NCBI GenBank assembly: GCA_949358305.1
Contig: OX442314.1
Coordinates: 38,661,211 to 38,725,210, forward strand
Direction: 5' to 3'
DNA from: Strigamia acuminata
Lineage: Eukaryota; Arthropoda; Chilopoda; Geophilomorpha; Linotaeniidae
Length of the DNA: 64,000 nt
Positions 43,574 to 52,424 of the stretch are shown here, piece by piece (the first letter of the stretch is position 1; each line of letters begins with the position of its first letter). The notes beneath the pieces were generated by a model. That model was not told where the DNA came from, made no database searches, and saw nothing but the letters and a program-made list of their open reading frames with translations. The translations under genes and the position numbers were made by a program.

Positions 43574-45009
43574 GCTAGGACGATTTACTACAGGACTTCA
43601 CATCTAGCAAAATTTCATTGTTAGACCGTCAAGCGATTCTGTCTTGTGATTGTAGCACCATTCAGCAGAAACGGCACAAAATGACGTCATTTTGCGGGCA
43701 AAATGGCGGACAACTGACATGACATCCCGCATTTGCATTTTAAGAGGACATTTATATTTTATGTTTAAGTTAAAAATAATATCTGAAAATTATTTATTAC
43801 ATTTTTAGATATTATTTTTAAATCAAACGTTAAATAAAATTGAACTGTGTTATAACATCCTCCAAAAATATAAATGTGGGATGTCAATTGTCCGCCATTT
43901 GCCCGCAAAAAGTTTTAACAATGCAACGACAGATTGCTCCTTCTTCGCATTTCTACGGGACGCATATATTTTTTTCCACATCATCACTACAGATCATCCG
44001 CCCATTACCGATCGCCAGACATTGCTACCGTCTTCCCCCGAACATAACGTCATGACGTTGTGTTCGAATACAACGACACCTGACGTTTTATTCGAACACT
44101 ACGTCATGACGTTATATTCGTACTTTTTCATGCAACTTTTGAAAAATCAGAAAAATCAGAAATTGAGCATGTAAATTGGACAATTCGTGCCAAATTTGTT
44201 TTACAATACGTGTCAAATTCGTGTATAATTTGTTTTACAATTCGTGTACAATTCGTTTTACAATTCGTGTCCAATTCGTGTATAATTCGCAGGGCCGTGC
44301 CGACCTATGAGGCGAAGAGGCGGCCGCCAGGTGGCCATGCCTTGGTAAATTTACATACCACGCCAAGGCCACCTGGCGGCCGCTTCTTCGCCTCATAGGT
44401 CGACAAGGCCCTGATAATTTGTGTTTAATTCGTATCCAATTCGTGTCCAATTCTTGTCAAAATTCGTGTCGAATTCGTTTTTTCGGCATTGCGCCCGTTA
44501 AAAGCGCACCTGCAATGCTTCCCGGCATCGCACCCGTCAATGCACTCGAATATAACGTCATGACGTTGTATTCGAATACAACGTCATGACGTTATATTGG
44601 AAGTGACGTTATATTCGAGAAATCGCTAAAACTTTCGAAAACAGCGATTTTCGAAAAAACTTGAATATAACGTCATGACGTTATGTTCGGGGGAAGACGG
44701 TAGCGATCATCACACATCATTATCGCGTGTTCTTGGTTTTTTTTCTTTTTTTTCTAACAAGGGGGGCTAGCGCCCCCCCTTGACCCCCCGCGAACCTCAC
44801 CTTAACTGGTTCTTTTAATGTGATGGGAATTTGACACTTATTGACTCGGGATAAGTCTGGGGAAAATTATGATTATCATTGGCAATGTCTGGCGATCGGT
44901 AATGGTCGGATGATCTGTAGTGATGATGTGGAAAAAAAGAAATGCCTACGGGACAACTTAGATTTCAAAAAAATGGCGGATGTGAAGTCCTGTAGGTAAT
45001 CGTCCTAGG
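43574..45009. mobile_element. 1.44-kb non-autonomous foldback element, TATTA duplication
   Basis: The left end GCTAGGACGATTTACTACAGGACTTCACATC is the inverse of the right end GATGTGAAGTCCTGTAGGTAATCGTCCTAGG. Further inverted blocks follow inward: CCACATCATCACTACAGATCATC against GATGATCTGTAGTGATGATGTGG, and GCTACCGTCTTCCCCCGAACATAACG against its inverse. TATTA flanks both ends (43569-43573, 45010-45014). The inner part carries about six CGTCATGACG palindromes inside TTCGAATAyAACGTCATGACGTTrTATTCGA-type units. No protein is encoded. A smaller MITE is nested at 44290. Confidence 0.9.
44282..44421. mobile_element. Nested palindromic MITE, 124 bp (44290-44413)
   Basis: CAGGGCCGTGCCGACCTATG...GGCGGCCGC...CATAGGTCGACAAGGCCCTG is an almost complete palindrome with hAT-like CAGGGCC ends. 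The 8-bp flanks ATAATTCG and ATAATTTG differ at one base. It is inserted inside the 43574-45009 element. Confidence 0.85.
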
Positions 45010-45135
45010 TATTAGTAATTATTTCATTAGTAGTGAGCGGTAATGTTTTATGTGGTAATGTTCACGTCGTAATTTTTCATGTGGTAAAGTTTCATGTACT
45101 GTATGAGGATATTTCTCTTATTTGGCTGTCACTGT

Positions 45136-45676
45136 TTCTGCATGCCATCTGTCTACTGTCACATGGGATGTTTGAGCACAGGAATGAAAATGATAGCCCT
45201 TATTTAACACTTACCGGAACCCTTTGAGGTCTCGACCACATACGATGCCCTCAATCAGACCCTGACATAAACAACATTTTCAAACTGATAAAAAATTGAT
45301 ATAAAAACACTGACAACTCTTGAATTTTTTCCAAAAATTGATAAAAAATTGATATAAGAACACTGAACACTGAACTTTCCCCGTTAGTGCTCATTAGTGC
45401 TCACCATATTTAGAAGAAACCTCATCAGCTTGCACACTTGAACACCTCAAAATGACGCGGCTATGTCTCTCTGATGCAGAACTAGAAAGAGAGCATGCGC
45501 GAGACAAGTCGCCCCGTCTGGTGGGTGGTAAAATAATAAATCTGTCAATACTGTTGGGTTCGAAGTAGTACGGTACCTATTTGTTGATGTTCAATGAGCT
45601 ATGAGTATAAACCTGTTTTAAATTTGTTAAATATATTCCGTACTTTATAAAAATAAATAAAATAATCATTTTCTCT
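45136..45676. other. Spacer, nothing recognised
   Basis: Contains a duplicated phrase AAAAATTGATATAA(A/G)AACACTGA at 45290-45370. No coding signal. Confidence 0.45.
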
Positions 45677-46240
45677 TGTGAGTGGCGGACGGTTGTCTCA
45701 TGGCCAGGGGAGGACCATGGGACTATTGGACACCATTCACGATGCAAACACAACACAAAGAACACACAGTTTAGGATTAATACTCTTTATTGCCGGTTGT
45801 CTAGGGGTTAGCGTGTCCATCGTGTTATTGCCTTGGTAGTTGGGTTGCCCTTCAGCAACCCAACCCAGACCAACCGCTGACCACGTGGCCGAGGGCCACA
45901 TGGGCAGCGAGGTCGGTTAGTCTAATGCCACGCCGTGCCTTGCGGCACGGCCCGACGGGTCGGCTCAAGTCACTTCGAACTTGAGGGCAACCTCGCCAGT
46001 TATTGACATTGCCTCTTCTGTCGTCGTCTCTTTCATCGTAGCAACGCGACCAGTCACTCTTGTGGCTGGTGTTGTTCTGTCCCTCGTGGTCAGTCCGGAC
46101 CTCGTAGGGACCTTGCAGAATCCTCTGTCCTGATTGGCTACAATCAGGACGCAGCTCCGACGGTAAGCCGTAGGAGCTGCTGAGGATCCTCTCTTTACTG
46201 TTGCCAGTGCCGACTGGCGGTGGCCAGTTGGTCACACTCT
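45673..46240 (-). mobile_element. Solo LTR (45677-46236) with CTCT duplication
   Basis: On the minus strand it starts TGTGACCAACTGGCC and ends CCACTCACA, is 560 bp long and flanked by CTCT on both sides (45673-45676, 46237-46240). It belongs to the same family as 30640-31161, in the opposite orientation. No internal retroelement region remains, as expected after LTR-LTR recombination. Confidence 0.88.
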
Positions 46241-46309
46241 TTTCATTTCTATTCCGTTTTACTGTGTAAATAAAATAAAAATAATAAAAAGCAAATGCAT
46301 TAAAACCAA

Positions 46310-46480
46310 ATTCATCAAAAATATCCCGAATTTTGTCTAAATTCAACAAAATATCCCAAATTTTGACTAAATTCAACAAAATATCCCAAATTATGTCTAA
46401 ATCCATCAAAAAATTCTAAAACTTGGTCAAAATCCATGGAAAAAAATTTGCAAATTTTGTCAGAATCCATCTAAATCTCG
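46310..46480. repeat. About 32-bp minisatellite
   Basis: Four to five units like AAATTCAACAAAATATCCCAAATTTTGACT, becoming looser towards the right (CCATCAAAAAATTCTAAAACTTGGTC). Confidence 0.8.
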
Positions 46481-46497
46481 TATTCTTATTTTCTTCA

Positions 46498-46647
46498 GAT
46501 TTATATCAAGTGTGGGAACGAGCCCAAAAAAGTCACTTAGACGACCAACAAGGCACGGAAATCAACTTCGACATGTCAGACTTTCTCAAACCACCACTAG
46601 AAAACCGCTCCAGCAAACCATCAATTCGAACAAAATACTACGACTAG
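46498..46647 (+). pseudogene. Exon-like fragment of an unidentified gene
   Basis: After an acceptor-like TTATTTTCTTCAG the plus strand reads DLYQVWERAQKSHLDDQQ, then EINFDMSDFLKPPLENRSS and a stop at 46645. The same frame continues with a second stop (46672) and then about 65 open codons to about 46910. Its amino-acid texture looks like a real protein, but I cannot name it. A second frame starting at 46512 stays open for 202 codons, which may be a shadow. It may be a broken gene. Confidence 0.3.
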
Positions 46648-46904
46648 CCAAACAACAATCAAGTAGTCATAGACGACTTCTGAGGAAATTCCGTCATTGC
46701 AACCGTATCTACCAGGCCGAAGACTTTTTCTTCGCCAAATCAGCCGACTCCATATACAGTACTTCACCTCGAAAGACGAAAAGCCATATTTCTCGACCAA
46801 AAACTCTCCCTCACATTCAAACCGTCCATGCAATTTCCTGCAACCAAAGTGTCAATGGCCAAGCCGGAACGAACACTTTCAATGAAAGTGTTCGTATCGT
46901 AATG

Positions 46905-47367
46905 AAAGTCTTTCATAATGAAAGTCTTTCATTACCCGATCCCGTCGTATTAATTTCTTTAAATATGTCATTGGTAACTTCTAATGACAGACTCTTTGCA
47001 TTTCCACACAAATTAAAAACAGTAATAATGTTAGCATCATCACAGGTAAATTCTTGCAATTTTTTCATGGCCCTAAATAAGCACATGGCTTGGCCAGCTG
47101 AATTTATAAAAGATGTATGAAAACTTCAGCAGGAGAAGATTAATTTACTTTTAGAATATGTAATATTTCATATACTTACTGTTTGACAAAAGTTTGGCCA
47201 TTAAAAACATCAAAACGAATCAAATCTTCAATTTTACATCTCTGGTTTCCACAATTGCTATTCATTTTGCTGGAGAAGTTGCACGCAAAATCGCGACATC
47301 TGGTGTGGACTTTGTGCGTAAACATGACGTCATTGGGATCTGAGCCTCGGTTTCGCGTAGCATTAGA
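46905..47367 (-). pseudogene. Exon-like minus-strand fragments interrupted by the DIRS element
   Basis: From about 47090 the minus strand reads SAGQAMCLFRAMKKLQEF followed by TCDDANIITVFNLCGNAKSL, with a plausible acceptor (TTATAAATTCAG) just upstream. From 47367 a frame ends NGQTFVK at a donor-like GTAAGTAT (47178). The phases of the two pieces do not fit without a change. The second piece runs straight into the left end of the DIRS element at 47368, so an older gene or gene copy may have been cut there. I do not recognise it. Confidence 0.25.
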
Positions 47368-47422
47368 ATTCACTCTTAGTAATCTCCGGCTAAACAGGAG
47401 ATGGCGCTACTAGTCGGGTTAC
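47368..47422. repeat. DIRS left inverted terminal repeat
   Basis: 47368-47401 is repeated as its complement at 51756-51789; 47395-47422 (AGGAGATGGCGCTACTAGTC...) is repeated as its complement at 52075-52100 in the right terminal region. Confidence 0.9.
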
Positions 47423-47583
47423 CTCACTTCCGGTTCTACTAACGGGTTGCGCGGTCAGGTTCGAATTGCTCTACAAGAAAAATTTGCTTTTATATCGTTT
47501 TTTCCCCTTTTTAATTAAAGGATCTCATATTTTCGAACACCTTTCTAATAATTGTTTCTTTATTAGTTTTATAACATTCTATT

Positions 47584-47727
47584 ATGAATTCCCAAGTTAT
47601 GATTACCGATTCTGGATTCCCTACTTTGAACGACCACGTGGTCCAAAATCTCCAAAATGAGGAGGTCCACGAACCTAACCACGAAGAAGAGATCGTAGAA
47701 GGATGCAAAATAGGATCGAATGTCTAG
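47584..47727 (+). CDS. Small acidic leader ORF of the DIRS element, 47 aa
   Basis: ATG 47584 opens 47 codons (MNSQVMITDSGFPTLNDHVV...) ending EEEIVEGCKIGSNV and TAG at 47725. It overlaps the ATG of the main ORF (47703) by 25 bases in another frame. It could be a short regulatory or leader ORF, or the original N-terminus of Gag joined by frameshifting. There is no independent evidence of translation. Confidence 0.4.
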   Translation: MNSQVMITDSGFPTLNDHVVQNLQNEEVHEPNHEEEIVEGCKIGSNV

Positions 47728-50700
47728 CCGACACTGTGTACGAGCTAAAAGACATAATGCAAAATTTGCTAACTGCGAAAACGGTCGTCGTTTCGCCGCA
47801 GAACACCGCGATGGCTGGGCCAGGTGCTGTACCTACCCCAAAAGCCACTGACGGGACAACTTCGTTGTTGAACCCCGCAATCGCAGTTCCCCTTGTCGTC
47901 ACAAGCGGGACCAAGCCAGTTGACGGTTCAACGGCTCCGACTTCGGCAACCAAAGTTGGTTTTTCGGATGTTTCGAAACTTTTGGGCGCCGAGACCAAGT
48001 TTGGCGACGCCTGGCCCGCCGAATTAGAGGCTTTGGTAAGCAAATCGCTTTTTGAGACCTCGACGGAATTTAGGGACCAATTAGTTGATAAACTGATAAT
48101 CCCTGAAAACGCAAAGTACTTGGACCCGCCTAAAGTGGACGGCACTATGTTTGGAGATGTGCAGCCTTGGATAAGGTCGAGAGACACGACGTCTTTAAAA
48201 CATCAGAAACTCGTTCTGAAGACTTACATTCCGCTTGCTTCGGCAATGAAGGATGTAGTGGCGGGAAATTTGGACCCCAATTCACTGGTCACCCACCTGG
48301 CCGAGGCCATGACACTGCTGGGCGCAATGAATACGGCGCTAACGTTGCGCCGACGTTTGGACTTCGCGGACTCGCTCGCACCTAGGTACAAGCCGTTTGC
48401 GAAAGGGAAGGTTATTTTCCCATCCGACCTGTTTGGCCCGGATTTGCCCAAGCAGATCAAGGAATTCGATGAATTAAAAAAGGTCACTTCCAAGGCCACT
48501 TTTGATAAAGCCGAAAACCGCAAGTCCGACAGGGACAAGAATTACCGCCGCTACCACCCGTACAATAGGTACGATAATAAATACGATAACAAGCGCTCAG
48601 ACAACTCAAGAAGTTTCGATTTTAAGCGCCAGAATAGTATGAACATTGTTTGTTCTAATCCCGTGACCGTGTGTACTAATTCCGATTCTCTTTGCAGATC
48701 GGGGGAAGAGCCAGCGCGGAAAACCCTACAAGAAGTAGCGGCAGAATCACCTGTAATTGAATCTGAAAATGTAAGAAATAAAGAGTTATTCTTCAATTCA
48801 CACATATCGCATCTATCCTTTAAGCCAGGAAATTTACAATATTACTTGCCTGTTTGGCGTAAAATCACATCCAATCCGTTTGTATTATCTGCCCTGTCGG
48901 GCATAAAATTCGATCTAAATTTCGACAAGCTCGTTCACGTTAAAAGAACGGAATATAGAATGAATTTGAGCGAAACTTTTGCAATTTCCCAAGCTGTGGA
49001 CAAGCTTTGCCAGCAAGGCATAATTAAACAGGTCGCCCACGTTGAAGGCGAATACTTAAGTCCAATTTTCGCCGTCCCCAAGCCGGACGGATCCGTACGG
49101 ATTATTTTAAATCTAAAAAAGTTCAACGAGAGCTTAGATTATCTCCATTTTAAAATGGCCTCGCTTAAAGATGCGATAAACCTTATGAAAAAGGGTCAAT
49201 TTATGTTTAAAATCGACCTCACTAACGCCTTTTACTTGTTACCAATTAAAAACGAATTCAAAAAATATGTACGATTTTTGTGGCAAGGCCAATTATACGA
49301 GTATCAGGTAATGCCAATGGGCTTGGCTAGTGCCCCACGGACCTTTACTAAGGTTATGTGCCCTGTTTTTTCCGAGTTGAGGACTTGGGGGATTTGCGGA
49401 ATCCCATATTTGGACGACGGTATTTTTCTGTGTGATTCTTTTTGCGAGGCTAAAAACGCCTGTAACGACGTAATAAACTTTTTTCAAAAATTAGGCCTCT
49501 GCATTAACTGGGAAAAATCCGAATTTATTCCCAAAACTAGAATAGAATTTTTAGGATTAACACTAGACTCTAGAAAAATGGAAGTGTCACTTCCAGAAAG
49601 GAAAATCACAAAAATAATTAAGCTAGCTTCGCGCCTTCTCCAATTGGAGAATTTCTCCATTCAGGATTTGGCCATTTTTATTGGCAATTTAGTTTCCGCC
49701 GAGCCAGCGCTTTCTGACGGTTTTTGGAACATAAAGCCCCTGGAATCTTTCAAAACAGGACAGTTGTTCCTTCATAACCACAACTATAATACTTTAGTTA
49801 AAAATTACCCCGACATCAAAGTCGAATTATCTAGATGGACTAAATTAGAGAATTTCTCCCCCAAAAATCTAACCCGTCACGATGTGGATACGGAGGTTTT
49901 CACCGATGCCTCCAATTTGGGTTGGGGAGCCAGTTGGAACTCCCGCTCTGCTAATGGCCAGTGGACAGCTGAGGAAAATGATTTTCACATTAATGTCAAG
50001 GAACTTTTGGCCCTCTGGTTCGCCTGGAAGGTTTTTGCCCCCTTTGACGGCAAAAAACACGTTTTGTTTCATTCCGACAGCTCCACAGTAGTGAGCGTGT
50101 TCCGGAACCAGGGCAGCAAGGTCCAGCAACTCCACCATTTTGGGAGACTAGTGTGGGAAGATTCCCAAAGATTAAAAATCGACTTTTCAGTAATTCATAT
50201 CCCCGGTAAGGAAAACGTTATGGCCGACTATTTGTCGCGTAATTTTTTAACTACGGATGGGGAATGGAGTTTATCTCCAAAAATTTTTAATAAATTAAAA
50301 TCCCTATTCGGACTACCTGAGATTGATCTGTTTGCGACAAGACTAAATCATAAATTACCAAAGTATTTTTCTTGGGGCCCTGACCCCTTCGCTTACAGGA
50401 TAGATGCGTTCTCCCATTCTTGGAAAGAAACTTTTGCTTACGCCTTTCCTCCTTTTTGTTTAATTTCTAGGATTTTACAAAAAATCCGCCAGGATCAAGC
50501 CACGGTACTTCTAGTAGTACCAAAATGGACCTCACAAGCGTGGTTTGTACCACTGTTGGACTGCCTGGTCGCAGTACCAGTGTCCTTTCCGGCCCCAGAA
50601 CATCTGATGTTGGTTCATCAACCAGAGGCCCAGTTTCCTCTCCAGGCCCTGCAGCTCCTTGGCTGCAAAGTCAGTGGAGTGACCTCATCGCAGGAGGCTT

Positions 50701-50855
50701 TTCGCCGGACGCTGCCAACTTGTACTCGGCCGGGTGGAGATCGACAACTGTCAGAACGTACACGGCGGGAATTAAGAGGTGGACGGAATTTTCTGGTGAA
50801 GGGTCACCTTATTCCAATCCACTCCCTCCCAGTCTTGACCCAAACTATCGTTTAA
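47703..50855 (+). CDS. DIRS ORF: gag-like, reverse transcriptase and RNase H, 1050 aa
   Basis: The first 300 residues are gag-like: a short coiled start (RIECLADTVYELKDIM), then a capsid-like part and a basic Tyr/Arg/Asn-rich stretch (YRRYHPYNRYDNKYDNK). The reverse transcriptase lies at about 415-630 with SPIFAVPKPDGSVRIILNL, KIDLTNAFYLLPI, MPMGLASAPRTFTKVM and the catalytic YLDD near 568. The RNase H lies at about 730-845 with VFTDASNLGWGA, INVKELLAL, FHSDSSTVV and NVMADYLSR. A tail (EIDLFATRLNHKLPKYFSW, then DAFSHSW) is a block commonly found after RNase H in DIRS elements. The last 331 bases overlap the recombinase ORF. No methyltransferase domain was seen. Confidence 0.95.
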   Translation: MQNRIECLADTVYELKDIMQNLLTAKTVVVSPQNTAMAGPGAVPTPKATDGTTSLLNPAIAVPLVVTSGTKPVDGSTAPTSATKVGFSDVSKLLGAETKFGDAWPAELEALVSKSLFETSTEFRDQLVDKLIIPENAKYLDPPKVDGTMFGDVQPWIRSRDTTSLKHQKLVLKTYIPLASAMKDVVAGNLDPNSLVTHLAEAMTLLGAMNTALTLRRRLDFADSLAPRYKPFAKGKVIFPSDLFGPDLPKQIKEFDELKKVTSKATFDKAENRKSDRDKNYRRYHPYNRYDNKYDNKRSDNSRSFDFKRQNSMNIVCSNPVTVCTNSDSLCRSGEEPARKTLQEVAAESPVIESENVRNKELFFNSHISHLSFKPGNLQYYLPVWRKITSNPFVLSALSGIKFDLNFDKLVHVKRTEYRMNLSETFAISQAVDKLCQQGIIKQVAHVEGEYLSPIFAVPKPDGSVRIILNLKKFNESLDYLHFKMASLKDAINLMKKGQFMFKIDLTNAFYLLPIKNEFKKYVRFLWQGQLYEYQVMPMGLASAPRTFTKVMCPVFSELRTWGICGIPYLDDGIFLCDSFCEAKNACNDVINFFQKLGLCINWEKSEFIPKTRIEFLGLTLDSRKMEVSLPERKITKIIKLASRLLQLENFSIQDLAIFIGNLVSAEPALSDGFWNIKPLESFKTGQLFLHNHNYNTLVKNYPDIKVELSRWTKLENFSPKNLTRHDVDTEVFTDASNLGWGASWNSRSANGQWTAEENDFHINVKELLALWFAWKVFAPFDGKKHVLFHSDSSTVVSVFRNQGSKVQQLHHFGRLVWEDSQRLKIDFSVIHIPGKENVMADYLSRNFLTTDGEWSLSPKIFNKLKSLFGLPEIDLFATRLNHKLPKYFSWGPDPFAYRIDAFSHSWKETFAYAFPPFCLISRILQKIRQDQATVLLVVPKWTSQAWFVPLLDCLVAVPVSFPAPEHLMLVHQPEAQFPLQALQLLGCKVSGVTSSQEAFRRTLPTCTRPGGDRQLSERTRRELRGGRNFLVKGHLIPIHSLPVLTQTIV

Positions 50856-51658
50856 CGCTCGTCAATACCGCAAATTTCATCGCCTCAAGATTCAATGAAG
50901 GCTTGTCACACTCCTCCATTTCGGGAAGTTTAGCGGCCATCACCGCCGCAGGCTTCATTGACCCGTCAATTAGAGCTGATGATCGTATCGCCCGAATTCT
51001 AAAAGGAGTTAATAATTTAAGGCCGAACTTACCACGTTATGTGGCCACTTGGGACGTGGGCCTAGCTCTGAACGCCCTGCGAAAACTCTGGCCGCATGAT
51101 GATCTCGATTGGAGACAACTCCAAGAAAAACTGCTCATGCTGCTGGCTTTAACAACTGCTGCCAGGGTCAGCTCGCTGCAAAGTTTTAAAATTTCGGAGA
51201 TGACAGTCTCAACTGACGCGGTCATTTTCAACCCGAAAACTTTACACAAGCATTCTCGTGTTGGACACCATACTGTATTTCGAGTGGCCCCTTATTTGCA
51301 AGAACGGGCCATCTGCCCTTTCAAGGCCCTGATGGATTTTTTGGCCAAAACAAATCCGTTACGCAAGGACGATGGTTTGTTCTTAAAATTACAACCACCC
51401 CATGCCGCACCTACCAAAGATACTGTGCGACGATGGATTAAGGATTTTTTAAAAAAGATCGGCGTCGGTCAAGAGTTTGGTGCTCATTCGACGCGAGCTG
51501 CGGCCACCAGCGCAGCCGCCAGTGTTATTCCGGTACAACAAATATTAGGTGTTGCCGGTTGGACCTCCGAACAAACATTCGCGAGGTTCTACAACAAAAC
51601 AATTGTCAACCACAATGCTTTTCAGGAATCAGTCCTAAACAGACCAATTCCAAAATAA
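50525..51658 (+). CDS. DIRS tyrosine recombinase, 377 aa
   Basis: Cuts and rejoins DNA to insert the circular DIRS intermediate. The N-terminal SAM-like DNA-binding part (70-150) includes STTVRTYTAGIKRW. The catalytic residues are visible: R214 in TTAARVSSL, H321-x-x-R324 in GAHSTRAA, W346 in GVAGW and the nucleophile Y356 in FARFYNK. The ORF starts at ATG 50525 inside the previous ORF in a different frame; translation may use reinitiation or the overlap. All key residues are present, so the enzyme could be active. Confidence 0.95.
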   Translation: MDLTSVVCTTVGLPGRSTSVLSGPRTSDVGSSTRGPVSSPGPAAPWLQSQWSDLIAGGFSPDAANLYSAGWRSTTVRTYTAGIKRWTEFSGEGSPYSNPLPPSLDPNYRLTLVNTANFIASRFNEGLSHSSISGSLAAITAAGFIDPSIRADDRIARILKGVNNLRPNLPRYVATWDVGLALNALRKLWPHDDLDWRQLQEKLLMLLALTTAARVSSLQSFKISEMTVSTDAVIFNPKTLHKHSRVGHHTVFRVAPYLQERAICPFKALMDFLAKTNPLRKDDGLFLKLQPPHAAPTKDTVRRWIKDFLKKIGVGQEFGAHSTRAAATSAAASVIPVQQILGVAGWTSEQTFARFYNKTIVNHNAFQESVLNRPIPK

Positions 51659-51755
51659 ATTCATAAATAAAAAATGATTAAACTGAAAAATTGTTAAATT
51701 TGTTTTTTCCAAAACATTTTTATTTTTATCCTATGGAAAAAAGTTACCTTTCAAG

Positions 51756-51882
51756 TCTCCTGTTTAGCCGGAGATTACTAAGAGTGAATGTAATCTCGGC
51801 TGAACGAAGTGAAGCGGAGCGAAGCGGAGCGAACGAGTGAAAGCCGATAACATTCACTCGTGTAATTGGAGGTTTAACAGGA
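51756..51882. repeat. DIRS internal complementary region (ICR)
   Basis: 51756-51789 complements the left terminus and 51787-51882 complements the right terminus; the two halves share AAT at 51787-51789. It includes the phrase GAAGCGGAGCGAAGCGGAGCG. In DIRS replication this region is thought to template the closed circle. Confidence 0.92.
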
Positions 51883-52074
51883 CCCACCGACCTCCCTTGT
51901 CACAACTAAATTATCTAAGCTCCATCTAACACAAACTAATTCGTTTTCAATCACTACCTAGCGTTCTAAATGTTTAAAAATGAACGAAAATCACGCTTAC
52001 CGTCAACACCGTTGATTTCGTCGACTCCATTTTGTCCTTCACTTCCTTTTTTCCAGGATAGCTTTTAAGACTGA

Positions 52075-52194
52075 CGTAACCCGACTAGTAGCGCCATCTC
52101 CTGTTAAACCTCCAATTACACGAGTGAATGTTATCGGCTTTCACTCGTTCGCTCCGCTTCGCTCCGCTTCACTTCGTTCAGCCGAGATTACATT
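52075..52194. repeat. DIRS right inverted terminal repeat
   Basis: 52099-52194 is the reverse complement of the right half of the ICR, while 52075-52100 is the reverse complement of 47395-47422 in the left terminal repeat. It ends ATT, the same trinucleotide with which the left end starts. Confidence 0.9.
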
Positions 52195-52424
52195 TGGCCG
52201 GTTATCCTATCTTTCTCATCTGTAACCTTGGTGGATCAGTAAGGCAGAATAATTTGTGTGCTGACGATATTGATTTCGTGTGTTCATGACCTAGATCCAA
52301 TTCCAGAACTAGTTCTGGGTTAATGGGCGGGCAATAGACGGCATGTGTCGATCGCCTTGATTAGGACTATTTTTATTCTCGCAAAATCTGACATTTTATA
52401 GTATAGTAGTTATCACAAATCGAT
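52195..52424. other. Short intergenic region and presumed promoter of the methyltransferase gene
   Basis: 230 bp separate the DIRS element from the ATG at 52425. TTTTATAGTATAGTAG at about 52393 is a weak TATA-like candidate. The insertion may have altered the promoter. Confidence 0.35.

Larger units (their letters stand above)
42425..45135 (+). repeat. Dispersed repeat family, copy B, with two MITE insertions
   Basis: Aligns to copy A (10240-11420) in the same orientation, apart from a 150-bp hAT MITE at 43029 and a 1.44-kb foldback element at 43574. Copy A provides the empty site for both, so their limits and duplications can be read directly. Confidence 0.8.
47368..52194 (+). mobile_element. 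Structurally complete DIRS-like tyrosine-recombinase retroelement
   Basis: The ends are inverted, related but not identical (left ATTCACTCTTAGTAATCTCC..., right ...TTCAGCCGAGATTACATT). An internal region at 51756-51882 is the complement of both ends joined at one shared AAT, the hallmark of DIRS elements that integrate from a circle. Inside are an ORF with gag, reverse transcriptase and RNase H and an overlapping ORF with a tyrosine recombinase. There is no integrase, no LTR and no target duplication, as expected. Both large frames are open, so the copy looks recent. Confidence 0.95.

Noticed and set aside
45852-46409. 185-codon frame across the solo LTR
   Set aside because: It is an accidental opening in the LTR; the related LTR at 30640 does not preserve it.
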